A stretch of DNA of 64,000 nucleotides. Source: Pseudorhodoplanes sp049324435 (lineage in GTDB: Bacteria; Pseudomonadota; Alphaproteobacteria; Rhizobiales; Xanthobacteraceae). Each line of letters starts with the position of its first letter. The first letter of the stretch is position 1. The stretch covers positions 4,860-68,859 of the forward strand of contig JBMOOQ010000025.1 in the NCBI GenBank assembly GCA_049324435.1, in the 5' to 3' direction. Position numbers and translations under genes: made by a program. Below the pieces are notes generated by a model. The model saw nothing but the letters and a program-made list of their open reading frames with translations, was not told where the DNA came from and made no database searches. Of this stretch, positions 1 to 7,919 are shown piece after piece.

Positions 1-539
1 CCAGCATCGAGGCAGGCCTGCACGTCCTGCAGAAGGTGCGTCGGCGAAAACACTTCCCATTCCGGCTTGATGCCGCGCTTCTGCATCTCACGCGCCAGGA
101 ACTTGCAGCGCTCGGGCGAAGTGTTCATCAGAATCTCGCGGCCCTCATAGGTCGCGATGATGGTGGTCGGATCGAGCGTGCACATCTCGGCGCCCGCCTC
201 CATGCCCTTCAGCCGCTCTTCCCAGATGATCTCCGGATAGCCGTTCGGCCCTTCACGGACCATGTCACCGTTGATGCCGCCGCCGGTGGAATTGTTGATG
301 ATGATGTCGCATTTCTCGCGGATCCGCGCATTGATGTCGCGATAGATATCCGGATTGCAGGTGGCCAGATCGTCGGGACGACGCGCATGGACGGCGACCA
401 AGCTCGCGCCCGCATTGTAGCAGCGATAGACATCGTCGGCGATCTCCTGCGGCTGGGTCGGGAGGTTCGGATTCTGCGCCTTCGATGCCATGCCGCCGGT
501 CGGCGCGATGGTGACAACAACCTTGCCGGTCGTATTCAT
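1..539 (-). CDS. Beta-keto acid cleavage enzyme (BKACE, DUF849), 3' end cut by window edge
   Basis: About 179 N-terminal residues are present; the rest lies beyond position 1. The product begins MNTTGKVVVTIAPTGG and continues through a segment with VHAR and INNSTGGG, the hallmark pattern of the BKACE/3-keto-5-aminohexanoate cleavage family. These zinc-dependent TIM-barrel enzymes condense a beta-keto acid with acetyl-CoA and release a CoA ester and a new keto acid; members act on dehydrocarnitine and 3-keto-5-aminohexanoate. The exact substrate here is not readable. It is divergent from the FAD hydroxylase at 650 and shares an operator region with it. A TTGACA (613-618) and CATACT (589-594) promoter points into this gene, with the palindrome at 576-597 across its -10. 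A carnitine-dehydrogenase-like gene at 7920 belongs to the same regulon and could supply the keto acid. Start is the ATG at 539-537. Confidence 0.85.
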   Translation of the reverse strand, partial: MNTTGKVVVTIAPTGGMASKAQNPNLPTQPQEIADDVYRCYNAGASLVAVHARRPDDLATCNPDIYRDINARIREKCDIIINNSTGGGINGDMVREGPNGYPEIIWEERLKGMEAGAEMCTLDPTTIIATYEGREILMNTSPERCKFLAREMQKRGIKPEWEVFSPTHLLQDVQACLDA

Positions 540-575
540 TGGCCTCGCTCCCTCATCCACAGCGCAGTCTTCTGC

Positions 576-618
576 GTCCATACTAATAAGTATGGACATC
601 CTTCCGGCACTTTGTCAA
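576..618 (-). promoter_or_regulatory. Promoter and palindromic operator of the BKACE / FAD hydroxylase divergent pair
   Basis: Positions 576-597 form a perfect inverted repeat: GTCCATACT and AGTATGGAC, 4 bases apart. Read leftwards, TTGACA (618-613) and CATACT (594-589) are 18 bases apart, so the palindrome covers the -10. The core ATACnnAnAAGTATGGA recurs at 7819-7836 in front of livK. The TetR-family protein at 8882 is the obvious ligand (inference). Confidence 0.7.
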
Positions 619-649
619 TTTGCGGCGCTGACGACGTGGAGGCGCCGGC

Positions 650-1786
650 ATGCGGATCGTTATTATCGGTGCGGGCCCGGCCGGGCTCTATCTGTCGCTG
701 CTCTTGAAGCGCAGCGGCCTGGATATCTCGCTCAGCGTCGTCGAGCAGAACGCACCGGATTCCACCTTTGGTTTCGGCGTGGTGTTTTCCGAGGACGCGC
801 TGGATTTCCTGAGGGCCGACGATCCCGCCATCTTCAACGCGATCACGCCGGAGCTGGAGCGCTGGAGCGGCATTGCGATCCATCATCGCGGCGAACGCAT
901 TATGCTCGATGGTATAGGCTTCACCGCAATCGGCCGGCTGCGTCTCTTGCAACTTCTGCAGCAGCAGGCACGCGATGAGGGTATCAAGATCACGTTCAAC
1001 CGCCCGGTGACCGACCTGTCCGAGTTTTCCAGCGCTGATATCGTCGTTGGGGCGGACGGCGTCTCATCGCTGGTCCGCCGCTCGGACGAAGCTGCCTTCG
1101 GCGCAAGCGTCTCCTATCTTACCAACCGCTTCGCCTGGTTCGGCACCACGAAAGTGTTCGACACCCTGAGCCAGACCTTTCTGGAGACGCCGCACGGCCC
1201 GATCAATGCGCATCACTATCGCTACTCGCCAACCATGAGCACGTTCCTGGTCGAATGCACCGAGCGGACCTTCTTTACCGCCGGCTTCGACCGGATGAAT
1301 GAGGACGAGACCCGCATCGCGCTGGAACGCATCTTTGCGCAGACTCTGGACAGCCACCCGTTGATTTCCAACCGCTCGATCTGGCGGCAATTCCCGATCG
1401 TTCACAACGAGCGCTGGTTCGCCGGAAACAAGGTGATCCTCGGCGACGCGCTGCACACGGCGCATTTCTCGATCGGCTCAGGCACGCGGCTGGCGATCGA
1501 GGACGCGATCGCACTCGCCCGCGCCATCCGTACGCATCCGAGCGACGTCCCGTCGGCGCTTGCCGACTACCAGGCGCAGCGCAAGCCGATCCTCGACAAG
1601 CTCGTCACCGCCGCCAATGCGAGCGCGCAATGGTACGAGCATTTCGGCGATCACATGGCGCTGCCACCCTACGACTTCGCGATGTCATATCTGTCACGGA
1701 CTGGACGGATGGACATCGAACGCATCCGCAAGGTCGCGCCGAAATTCGTGGCGGAATGGGAGCGGCGAAGGCAAGGTGCGGCGTAG
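650..1786 (+). CDS. Single-domain FAD-dependent hydroxylase, salicylyl-CoA/anthraniloyl-CoA hydroxylase-like
   Basis: A 378-residue class A flavoprotein monooxygenase. The N-terminal Rossmann motif GAGPAGLYLSLLLKR (residues 7-21) binds FAD ADP, and GDALHTAHFSIGSGTRLAIEDA-like sequence near residue 265 (GD motif followed by the conserved GSGTR) matches the N-terminal half of bifunctional salicylyl-CoA 5-hydroxylase and anthraniloyl-CoA monooxygenase. Those are about 760 residues and carry an Old-Yellow-Enzyme reductase half; this protein stops before it, so it would be a free-standing hydroxylase. It would use NAD(P)H and O2 to hydroxylate an aromatic, probably CoA-linked, substrate in the cytoplasm (inference). 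It is divergent from the BKACE gene and converges with the acyl-CoA dehydrogenase at 1798. Confidence 0.8.
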   Translation: MRIVIIGAGPAGLYLSLLLKRSGLDISLSVVEQNAPDSTFGFGVVFSEDALDFLRADDPAIFNAITPELERWSGIAIHHRGERIMLDGIGFTAIGRLRLLQLLQQQARDEGIKITFNRPVTDLSEFSSADIVVGADGVSSLVRRSDEAAFGASVSYLTNRFAWFGTTKVFDTLSQTFLETPHGPINAHHYRYSPTMSTFLVECTERTFFTAGFDRMNEDETRIALERIFAQTLDSHPLISNRSIWRQFPIVHNERWFAGNKVILGDALHTAHFSIGSGTRLAIEDAIALARAIRTHPSDVPSALADYQAQRKPILDKLVTAANASAQWYEHFGDHMALPPYDFAMSYLSRTGRMDIERIRKVAPKFVAEWERRRQGAA

Positions 1787-1797
1787 CCGTTCTGGGC

Positions 1798-2949
1798 CTA
1801 TTGCGGTTTTAGCCCCATGCCGCCCGCAATCATATTGCGCATGATCTGCGAGGTGCCGGCGACGACGGTGGCGATGCGCGAATCGCGGTAATGGCGCTGC
1901 ATCGGATATTCCATGCTGTAGCCATAACCGCCGAAAATCTGCATGCCGAGGTTGGCGACCCTGACATAGACCTCGGACGCGAACAGCTTCGCCATGTTGA
2001 TCTCGTTCATGGCGTTCTTGCCGGCATCGACCATCCAGGCCGCGCGATACATCAGCGAGCGCGCTGCCTCGACCTCGGTCTGCATGTCGGCCAGCATGTG
2101 CGCGATCGACTGGAAATTGCCGATCGGGCGACCGAACTGCTTGCGCTCCTTGGCATAGTTCAGAGCAAGATCGACCGCGCCCTGGGCCGAACCGACATCG
2201 CAGGCCGCAACCGTGATGCGCTCGGTCTGCAGACCCGACAACAGACAGTCCCAGCCCTTGTTCACGCCGCCGATCAACTGGTCCTCCGGGACGCGCACAT
2301 TGTCGAGGGTGACCTCGTAGGTGCCCATGCAATAACGTCCAAGCATATCGAGCTTCTTCATCGAGACGCCGGGCCGGTCGTTCTCGACCAGGAACAACGA
2401 CATCCCCTGACGGTAATGTGCCGCGGTGTCGGTGCGCGCATAGAGGCAGATTACATTGTCCTTGGCCCCCGCTCCCGATTGCCAGACCTTGCGGCCATTC
2501 AGCACCCAGTCCGTGCCATCCTTGCGGGCGATGGTGCGGATCGCGCCGACATCGGAGCCGGCATCGGGTTCGGAAATGCCGATCGAAAACTTGATCCGGC
2601 CCTCGATCTGCGCCGGGATCCATTTCTTCTTCTGTTCTTCAGAACCCTTGCGCGCGACCGTCAGCCCGCAGAACAAACCGCCGGCATAAGCCATCACGAG
2701 GTCGGCGCTGGTTCGCCCGATTTCCTCGGAAACCAGCGCAAGATCGAGCACGCTGCCGCCGGCTCCGCCAAGCTCTTCGGGAAACGGCAGCCCGAACAAA
2801 CCGGCCTCGACCCAGGCATCGAACAATTCATGCGGGTACGCCTTCTCGCGGTCGAGGCGCGCCACGTATTCAGGCGTGGCCACACGCTCCATCAGTTTGC
2901 GCACACTGTCGCGGAGAAGGATTTGCTCTTCGGTGAATGAAAAATCCAC
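1798..2949 (-). CDS. Acyl-CoA dehydrogenase, isovaleryl-CoA-dehydrogenase-type active site
   Basis: 383 residues, the usual length for the family. It has the N-terminal helical domain, the FAD-binding strand SEPDAGSD (126-133), and the C-terminal RKQFGRPIGNFQ helix (269-280). The catalytic glutamate of medium-chain enzymes, normally in YEGT near the C-terminus, is replaced (VVAGTS at 362-367). A glutamate in LQTERI (E243) sits where isovaleryl-CoA dehydrogenase keeps its base, so the enzyme is probably active on a branched or 2-substituted acyl-CoA. It is the last gene of the operon livK-livH-livMG-livF-acd, 12 bases after livF, which suggests that the imported compound or a derivative is oxidised by it. 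Substrate is not determined. Confidence 0.85.
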   Translation of the reverse strand: MDFSFTEEQILLRDSVRKLMERVATPEYVARLDREKAYPHELFDAWVEAGLFGLPFPEELGGAGGSVLDLALVSEEIGRTSADLVMAYAGGLFCGLTVARKGSEEQKKKWIPAQIEGRIKFSIGISEPDAGSDVGAIRTIARKDGTDWVLNGRKVWQSGAGAKDNVICLYARTDTAAHYRQGMSLFLVENDRPGVSMKKLDMLGRYCMGTYEVTLDNVRVPEDQLIGGVNKGWDCLLSGLQTERITVAACDVGSAQGAVDLALNYAKERKQFGRPIGNFQSIAHMLADMQTEVEAARSLMYRAAWMVDAGKNAMNEINMAKLFASEVYVRVANLGMQIFGGYGYSMEYPMQRHYRDSRIATVVAGTSQIMRNMIAGGMGLKPQ

Positions 2950-2961
2950 GACTGCTTCCCT

Positions 2962-3690
2962 TTACGCTTGCGACGCACTCCGGCCGAGATAGGTCGCCAC
3001 CACTTTCGGATCGCGCATCAGATCGTTCGCCCTCCCCTGATGCACAAGCTCGCCGGACTCCAACACGTAACCGTAATCGGCGGTCTCGAGCGCGGCGCGC
3101 GCATTCTGTTCGACCAGCAACATGGTGACACCTTGCTCGCCGAGTCTTGCGATGATCCGGAAAATCTCGCGCACGATGAGTGGAGCGAGTCCGAGGCTCG
3201 GTTCGTCCAGCATCAGAAGCTTCGGCCGCCCCATCAGCGCGCGGCCGAGCGCCAGCATCTGCCGCTCACCACCGGATAGGGTGCCGGCAAGCTGTTGCCG
3301 GCGCTCGCGCAACCGCGGGAACAGCTCGTACACCCGTTCGAAGTCTTCCTTCACCTGCGCCGCATTGCGGCGGTGGATATAGGCACCGAGCAGAAGGTTG
3401 TCCGAGACCGCCATGTCGGTGAACAATTCGCGGGTTTCCGGAACCAGGACGATGCCGCGCTCGACGCGGGCCTCGACCTCGGCCTGACCGATATCGGCGC
3501 CCCCATAGGTGATCCGGCCGCTCGACGGCAACTGGCCGATCAAAGCCTTGAGCAGTGTCGTCTTGCCCGCTCCATTCGGACCGATGATGGTCGCGATCTG
3601 TCCTTCCTTGACCGCGAAGCTCACGCCCTTCACGGCGATCAACTTGCCGTAGGAAACCGTCAGATCCTTCGCTTCGAGCATCGTGGTCAT
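2962..3690 (-). CDS. livF: Branched-chain amino acid-type ABC transporter ATPase LivF
   Basis: 242 residues with Walker A GPNGAGKTTLL (38-48), the signature LSGGERQ (about 138) and Walker B LLMLDEPSLGL. The C-terminal MRDPKVVATYLG segment is typical of LivF. It overlaps the fused LivMG gene by an ATGA quartet, implying translational coupling. It would energise uptake of the substrate bound by the LivK at 6655. Neighbouring catabolic genes argue for an organic acid or amino-acid derivative rather than leucine itself (inference). Confidence 0.9.
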   Translation of the reverse strand: MTTMLEAKDLTVSYGKLIAVKGVSFAVKEGQIATIIGPNGAGKTTLLKALIGQLPSSGRITYGGADIGQAEVEARVERGIVLVPETRELFTDMAVSDNLLLGAYIHRRNAAQVKEDFERVYELFPRLRERRQQLAGTLSGGERQMLALGRALMGRPKLLMLDEPSLGLAPLIVREIFRIIARLGEQGVTMLLVEQNARAALETADYGYVLESGELVHQGRANDLMRDPKVVATYLGRSASQA

Positions 3691-5456
3691 TCGACGCTCC
3701 CGAGATAGGCTTCCTGCACGGCAGCGTTGCTCTGGATTTCGGCCGGCACACCCTCGGCAAGCTTCTTGCCGAAATCGAGCACCACGACGCGGTCGGCGAG
3801 GCTCATGACGAAATCCATGTCGTGTTCGACCAAGAGAATGGTCATCCCGTCCTTGCGCAGTTCTCGCAGGAGCGTAGATAGCGCCTGCTTCTCAAGACTG
3901 CGCAGGCCTGCGGCCGGCTCGTCGAGCATGATCAGGAGCGGTCCCGCAGCAAGTGCACGCGCCACTTCGAGCACCCGCTGCTGGCCAAGCGCGAGATTGC
4001 CGGCAAGCTCGTGAGCCTTGTCCGCCAATCCGACACGTTCCAGTTCGCGCATCGCCTCGGCGTAAACTGCACCCTCCTCGGCCCGGTCGAGCCTCAACGC
4101 GCCGGCGATAAAGCCCGCTTTCGTACGGCGGTAACTGCCAAGCATCACGTTCTCAAGCAGCGTCATGGTCGGGCGCAGCTTCACATGCTGGAACGTCCGC
4201 GCCATGCCGAGCGACACCACCTCATGCGGTCGGATACCGGCGAGATCGCGTCCGGCAAACGTGACCTTGCCCGCACTGGCGGGGAGCGCGCCGGTGATGA
4301 GATTGAAGGTGGTGCTCTTGCCCGCGCCGTTCGGACCGATCAGCGCGGTGATGCTACCGGCGCGGACATCAAAGGAAACATTGTCGACCGCCACAAGCCC
4401 GCCGAAGCGCTTGGTCAGACCCTCGATCCTCAGAAGCGGCGCGCCACTATCCGGCGGCAGCTTGTTCGGCAGTTCGGCCGCCGACGCCGCCGGCGCAGAC
4501 TGAACGGTCTGCGGCAAGAATTGCCGGACCAAGGGCACGATTCCGCTGCGCGACTTGTGCAGCAGCAGGATGAACAGGCATCCGAACACAACGATTTCGA
4601 GATTGGCGGCGTTGGTCGACAGATGCGGCAGCAAATCCTGCAGCCAGTTTTTCAGGAGCGCGACCGAGGCGGCACCGACCACGGCACCCGCGATCGTGCC
4701 GGCGCCGCCAAGCACCGCCATCAACAGATATTCGATACCGGCATTCAGCCCGAACGGCGCCGGGCTGACGAAGCGGGTCATGTGCGCGTACAGCCAACCC
4801 GCAATGCCTGCAAGCGCGGCCGCAACAATAAAGACGCAGAGCCGCACCCAGAACACGTCGATGCCAAGGCTCTCCGACATGCCCTTGCCGCCGCGCAGCG
4901 CGCGGATCGCGCGGCCCTCCCGCGATTTCAGAAGATTCGAAGCCCCGAGCAGCGCCGCACCGCAGAAAATCCAGATGATGTAATAAAGCTTCTGCGGCTC
5001 GTCGAAGCGGTATCCGAACAGCGACACCGGCGGGATGTCACCAATGCCGCCATGCGCACCGAGAAACTGGAAATTGCCGAAGCTGTAATAGATCGCCATG
5101 CCCCAGGCGATGGTTGTCAGCGGCAGGTAATGCCCGCCGAGATGCAGCGTGATGTAGCCTAGAATGAGCGCGACGACGGATGTGATCGCGAGGCCCGCAA
5201 AGAGGCCGACCCAGGGCGACAGGCCGGCCGCGGTCGAAAGATAAGCCGTGGCATAGGCTCCAAGTCCCACGAAAGCGGCCTGCCCGAACGAAGTGATGCC
5301 GCCGCAACCAGTGAGCAGCACAAGCCCGAGCGTGATCAGCGTGTAGATGCCGATATAGTTCATCAGCGTGACAATGAAGCCATGCTGCAACAGCGGCAGC
5401 ACCGCGACAGCGGCCGCCAGCAACACAAGTAATGCGATGCGAACCCGCGGCTGCAT
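3687..5456 (-). CDS. Fused LivM permease and LivG ATPase
   Basis: 589 residues with two domains that are usually separate proteins. Residues 1 to about 305 are a LivM permease with roughly nine hydrophobic segments and the conserved SFGQAAFVGLGAYATAYL motif. Residues from about 340 onward are a LivG ATPase with Walker A GPNGAGKST near residue 372 and Walker B LIMLDEPAAGL. The ABC signature is LALGQQ rather than LSGGQ, a substitution usual in LivG. A linker rich in Ala, Pro and Ser joins the two. The order permease-ATPase on one chain would tether one ATPase to the LivM side of the complex while LivF stays free. Such fusions are known in Hyphomicrobiales, so this is not necessarily new. It lies 2 bases downstream of livH. 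Confidence 0.88.
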   Translation of the reverse strand: MQPRVRIALLVLLAAAVAVLPLLQHGFIVTLMNYIGIYTLITLGLVLLTGCGGITSFGQAAFVGLGAYATAYLSTAAGLSPWVGLFAGLAITSVVALILGYITLHLGGHYLPLTTIAWGMAIYYSFGNFQFLGAHGGIGDIPPVSLFGYRFDEPQKLYYIIWIFCGAALLGASNLLKSREGRAIRALRGGKGMSESLGIDVFWVRLCVFIVAAALAGIAGWLYAHMTRFVSPAPFGLNAGIEYLLMAVLGGAGTIAGAVVGAASVALLKNWLQDLLPHLSTNAANLEIVVFGCLFILLLHKSRSGIVPLVRQFLPQTVQSAPAASAAELPNKLPPDSGAPLLRIEGLTKRFGGLVAVDNVSFDVRAGSITALIGPNGAGKSTTFNLITGALPASAGKVTFAGRDLAGIRPHEVVSLGMARTFQHVKLRPTMTLLENVMLGSYRRTKAGFIAGALRLDRAEEGAVYAEAMRELERVGLADKAHELAGNLALGQQRVLEVARALAAGPLLIMLDEPAAGLRSLEKQALSTLLRELRKDGMTILLVEHDMDFVMSLADRVVVLDFGKKLAEGVPAEIQSNAAVQEAYLGSVE

Positions 5457-5458
5457 CG

Positions 5459-6508
5459 CTACTCTTCCTCGTGCTCGTCGGCGTCATGCGCCGAGACATA
5501 GAGCCAGCGCCACAGCACGATCGGGATGATGGCAGCGAATACGATCGCGTCCTTCAGGGCGCTGTAATAGAACGATCCAAAGGACTCAACGAGCCCGATC
5601 ACAATCGCACCGACCGCGGCGAGCGGATAGCTGACAAAGCCGCCGACAACCGACCCGATGAATCCCTTGAGGCCGACGATGAGCCCGGTGTCGTAATAGA
5701 TCGTGGTGGTCGGCGAGATCAGAATCCCGGCGATGGCCGCGATCCCGGAAGCGAGCAGAAAGGACATCGCACCCGCCCGCGTGGTCCATATGCCGACCAG
5801 CCGCGCACCCTCGCGATTGATCGCGACCGCACGCAAGGCTTTGCCCGCGACCGTGAAGCGGAAGAATGCAAACAAGATGGCGGAAAACGCCGCGGCTGCA
5901 ACGACGATCAGGATCAATTGTTGCGGGATCGCAAATCCGCCAATTGTCACGTCGCCTGATACGAAGGCCTGCGTCCGCAATCCCTCCGGTCCGAAATAAA
6001 GAAGCGCAAGTCCCGTGATCGCGAAATGCAGCGCGACTGCCACCATCAGCAGAACCAAAACCGGCGCGGTCGCGATCGGCTGAAACACCACGCGATAGAG
6101 CAGCGGTCCGAGCGGCAGCACAAGCGCGACAGTGAGAAGCATCGCAACCGGTAGCGGCAGGTCTTGCGCACCGATGAGGAAGGCGGCTCCGACCGGGATG
6201 GCCGGCACGATCACCCAGGTCAGGAACGCTTTCGGCAGCAGCGACAGCTTGTTCTGACGGACCAGCGATCCCGCTTCAACCAGAAAAGCGAGCGCAGCCA
6301 GTGTCAGCACCAGCCAGACCGTCCCCGGCATGCGCTGCAATTCGAACGAGCCCAGTGTGAGCGCCGAATAAGCCACGAGATCGCCATAAGAAACGAAGAT
6401 CACGCGCGTGACGTTGAAGATCAGCACGATCCCCAATGCCATCAGCACGTAGATCGCGCCGGTGCCGATCGCGTCCTGAACCAGAAGGACGAAAATCTCG
6501 AACGTCAT
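5459..6508 (-). CDS. livH: Branched-chain amino acid-type ABC transporter permease LivH
   Basis: 349 residues from the ATG at 6508 (MTFEIFVLLVQDAIGTGAIY). An in-frame upstream extension of 40 residues to 6628 is arginine-rich, non-hydrophobic and unlike LivH, so I reject it. About eight hydrophobic helices are visible, with the LivH features ALGIVLIFNVTRVIFVSYGD near the N-terminus and GxxVGLKGFIGSVVGG in the C-terminal half. The C-terminus is acidic (DADEHEEE). It pairs with the LivM half of the fused protein in the inner membrane. A stem-loop separates it from livK. Confidence 0.88.
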   Translation of the reverse strand: MTFEIFVLLVQDAIGTGAIYVLMALGIVLIFNVTRVIFVSYGDLVAYSALTLGSFELQRMPGTVWLVLTLAALAFLVEAGSLVRQNKLSLLPKAFLTWVIVPAIPVGAAFLIGAQDLPLPVAMLLTVALVLPLGPLLYRVVFQPIATAPVLVLLMVAVALHFAITGLALLYFGPEGLRTQAFVSGDVTIGGFAIPQQLILIVVAAAAFSAILFAFFRFTVAGKALRAVAINREGARLVGIWTTRAGAMSFLLASGIAAIAGILISPTTTIYYDTGLIVGLKGFIGSVVGGFVSYPLAAVGAIVIGLVESFGSFYYSALKDAIVFAAIIPIVLWRWLYVSAHDADEHEEE

Positions 6509-6612
6509 GTTCCCGCCCGCGCACGACCTTCTTGATCGAAATCGTAGCGCGTTCCTCGAAGACGCCGCGGCGTCCCGTCCCCTCGACCACCGTGCAATCC
6601 GGCACGGACGGC

Positions 6613-6638
6613 GTCCGGCCAGGCCCACCCGGCCGGAC
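6613..6638 (-). terminator. Stem-loop between livK and livH
   Basis: GTCCGGCC (6613-6620) and GGCCGGAC (6631-6638) are exact complements around a 10-base loop. There is no U-run after it on the transcript, so it is more likely to stabilise the livK message or attenuate than to terminate fully. The same layout occurs after two other binding-protein genes in the window. Confidence 0.5.
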
Positions 6639-6654
6639 TATCTCAAGCTCCGGA

Positions 6655-7800
6655 TCAGTTCGGCAGATACTTCCACTGCCCGTCCTTGACCTGGACGAGG
6701 ATCACCGAGCGCTCATCCACGCCGTAGGATGAGCCTTCCGGAAACCGATAGACGCCATTGGTTCCGACCAGTTCTTTCACGTTGCGGACTTCGTCGCGCA
6801 CCGCCTGACGGAATTCCGGCGTACCGGGCTTTGCCTTCTTCAGCGCTCGCGGGATCGCGTCCTGCAGAATCAGAACGCCGTCATAGGCAAACGCCGCGAA
6901 TGAGTTCCAGCTGCCCTTGCCGTTGATGTCCTCGTACTTCTTGATGAAGTCGTAAGACACCTTCTTGATCGGATTTGAGTCCGGCAGCTGATCGGCGGCG
7001 CCGATCGGTCCGGTCACACCGACAACATTCTCGACCGACTTGCCGCCGACGCGCAGATAGTCCTGATTGAACACGCCGGGCGTGGCATAGACCGGCCCCT
7101 TGAAGCCGCGTTCGGCCAGCGCGATATGCGGCAGTGCGCCGGGCGTACCGGAACCGCCGACCATCACCGCGTCGGGCTTCGCCGCAATGATCTTCAGCAC
7201 CTGCCCGGTAACGCTGGTGTCGGCACGTGCATAGCGCTCGTTGGTCACCACCTTGATGCCAGCCTTCTCGGCGGCGTCTTTCAGACCGTTATAGGCGATA
7301 TCTCCCCACGGATCGCTGAAGCCGATATAGGCGACGGTCTTCACGCCGCGCTTCTGCATATCCTTGACGAGAGCGGCCGCCCAGAGATTGGCCGGCTGCG
7401 GCATCGCGATCATCCATTTGTTATTGTCAGCCGGAAAAGCTGCAGGAGCGAGCGATACTTGTTGCACGCCCGCCTTCGACGTGACGTTGCCCATGGCCTG
7501 CGAGGCAGGGGTATTCGAGCCGCCGATCAAAATATCGATGTTGTCGTCGGCAATCAGCTTCTGCGCATTCTTGACCGCGGTCGACGGATCGGACGCATCG
7601 TCGAGGAAGATCAGCTGGACCTTCTCGCCGCCGATTTCCTTGGCCATCAGCTCGACGCCCTTGCGATAGGGAATGCCGAGCGATGCATTCGGTCCGGTAA
7701 GCGCCAGCACGACACCGATCTTGATGTCGGCCTGCGCGGGACCCGCAAGCGCAACGAAAGCCGCGGCAGATGCCGAAGCCAGCAGTTTCTTGATTGACAT
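6655..7800 (-). CDS. livK: ABC transporter substrate-binding protein, LivK type
   Basis: 381 residues with a Sec signal peptide (MSIKKLLASASAAAFVALAGPAQA, cleavage after about residue 24). The mature part begins DIKIGVVLALTGPNASLG, the periplasmic-binding-protein type I fold of LivK/LivJ. It would capture the substrate in the periplasm for LivH and the LivMG fusion. It is the first gene of the operon; the ATG at 7800 is preceded by GGGAGGACATC. Its promoter (TTGACT 7856-7851, CATACT 7833-7828, 17 bases apart) carries the same operator as the BKACE promoter, so uptake and breakdown are probably induced together. The ligand cannot be read from the sequence. Confidence 0.88.
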   Translation of the reverse strand: MSIKKLLASASAAAFVALAGPAQADIKIGVVLALTGPNASLGIPYRKGVELMAKEIGGEKVQLIFLDDASDPSTAVKNAQKLIADDNIDILIGGSNTPASQAMGNVTSKAGVQQVSLAPAAFPADNNKWMIAMPQPANLWAAALVKDMQKRGVKTVAYIGFSDPWGDIAYNGLKDAAEKAGIKVVTNERYARADTSVTGQVLKIIAAKPDAVMVGGSGTPGALPHIALAERGFKGPVYATPGVFNQDYLRVGGKSVENVVGVTGPIGAADQLPDSNPIKKVSYDFIKKYEDINGKGSWNSFAAFAYDGVLILQDAIPRALKKAKPGTPEFRQAVRDEVRNVKELVGTNGVYRFPEGSSYGVDERSVILVQVKDGQWKYLPN

Positions 7801-7818
7801 GATGTCCTCCCTGGCTCA

Positions 7819-7856
7819 ATACCTACAAGTATGGATGTCGGGTTTTGCAGAGTCAA
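7819..7856 (-). promoter_or_regulatory. livK promoter with operator matching the 576-597 site
   Basis: ATACCTACAAGTATGGAT (7819-7836) matches the site at 580-597 at 14 of 18 positions and keeps AAGTATGGA exactly. On the minus strand TTGACT (7856-7851) and CATACT (7833-7828) are 17 bases apart and the operator lies over the -10. It sits between livK and the divergent dehydrogenase gene at 7920. Confidence 0.65.
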
Positions 7857-7919
7857 TTCGCAAAGCCTCCGGTTACCCCGCGACAGACTGCGCCCGTCGT
7901 ATACAGAGGTGAGCTCCCC

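Noticed and set aside
1891..2940. 349-residue open frame on the plus strand opposite the acyl-CoA dehydrogenase
   Set aside because: The minus-strand gene has full family motifs; the plus frame has none and is an effect of the high GC content.
4011..5162. 383-residue plus-strand frame opposite the LivMG fusion
   Set aside because: No domain, no ribosome binding site, Arg/Gln/His-rich composition typical of antisense frames.
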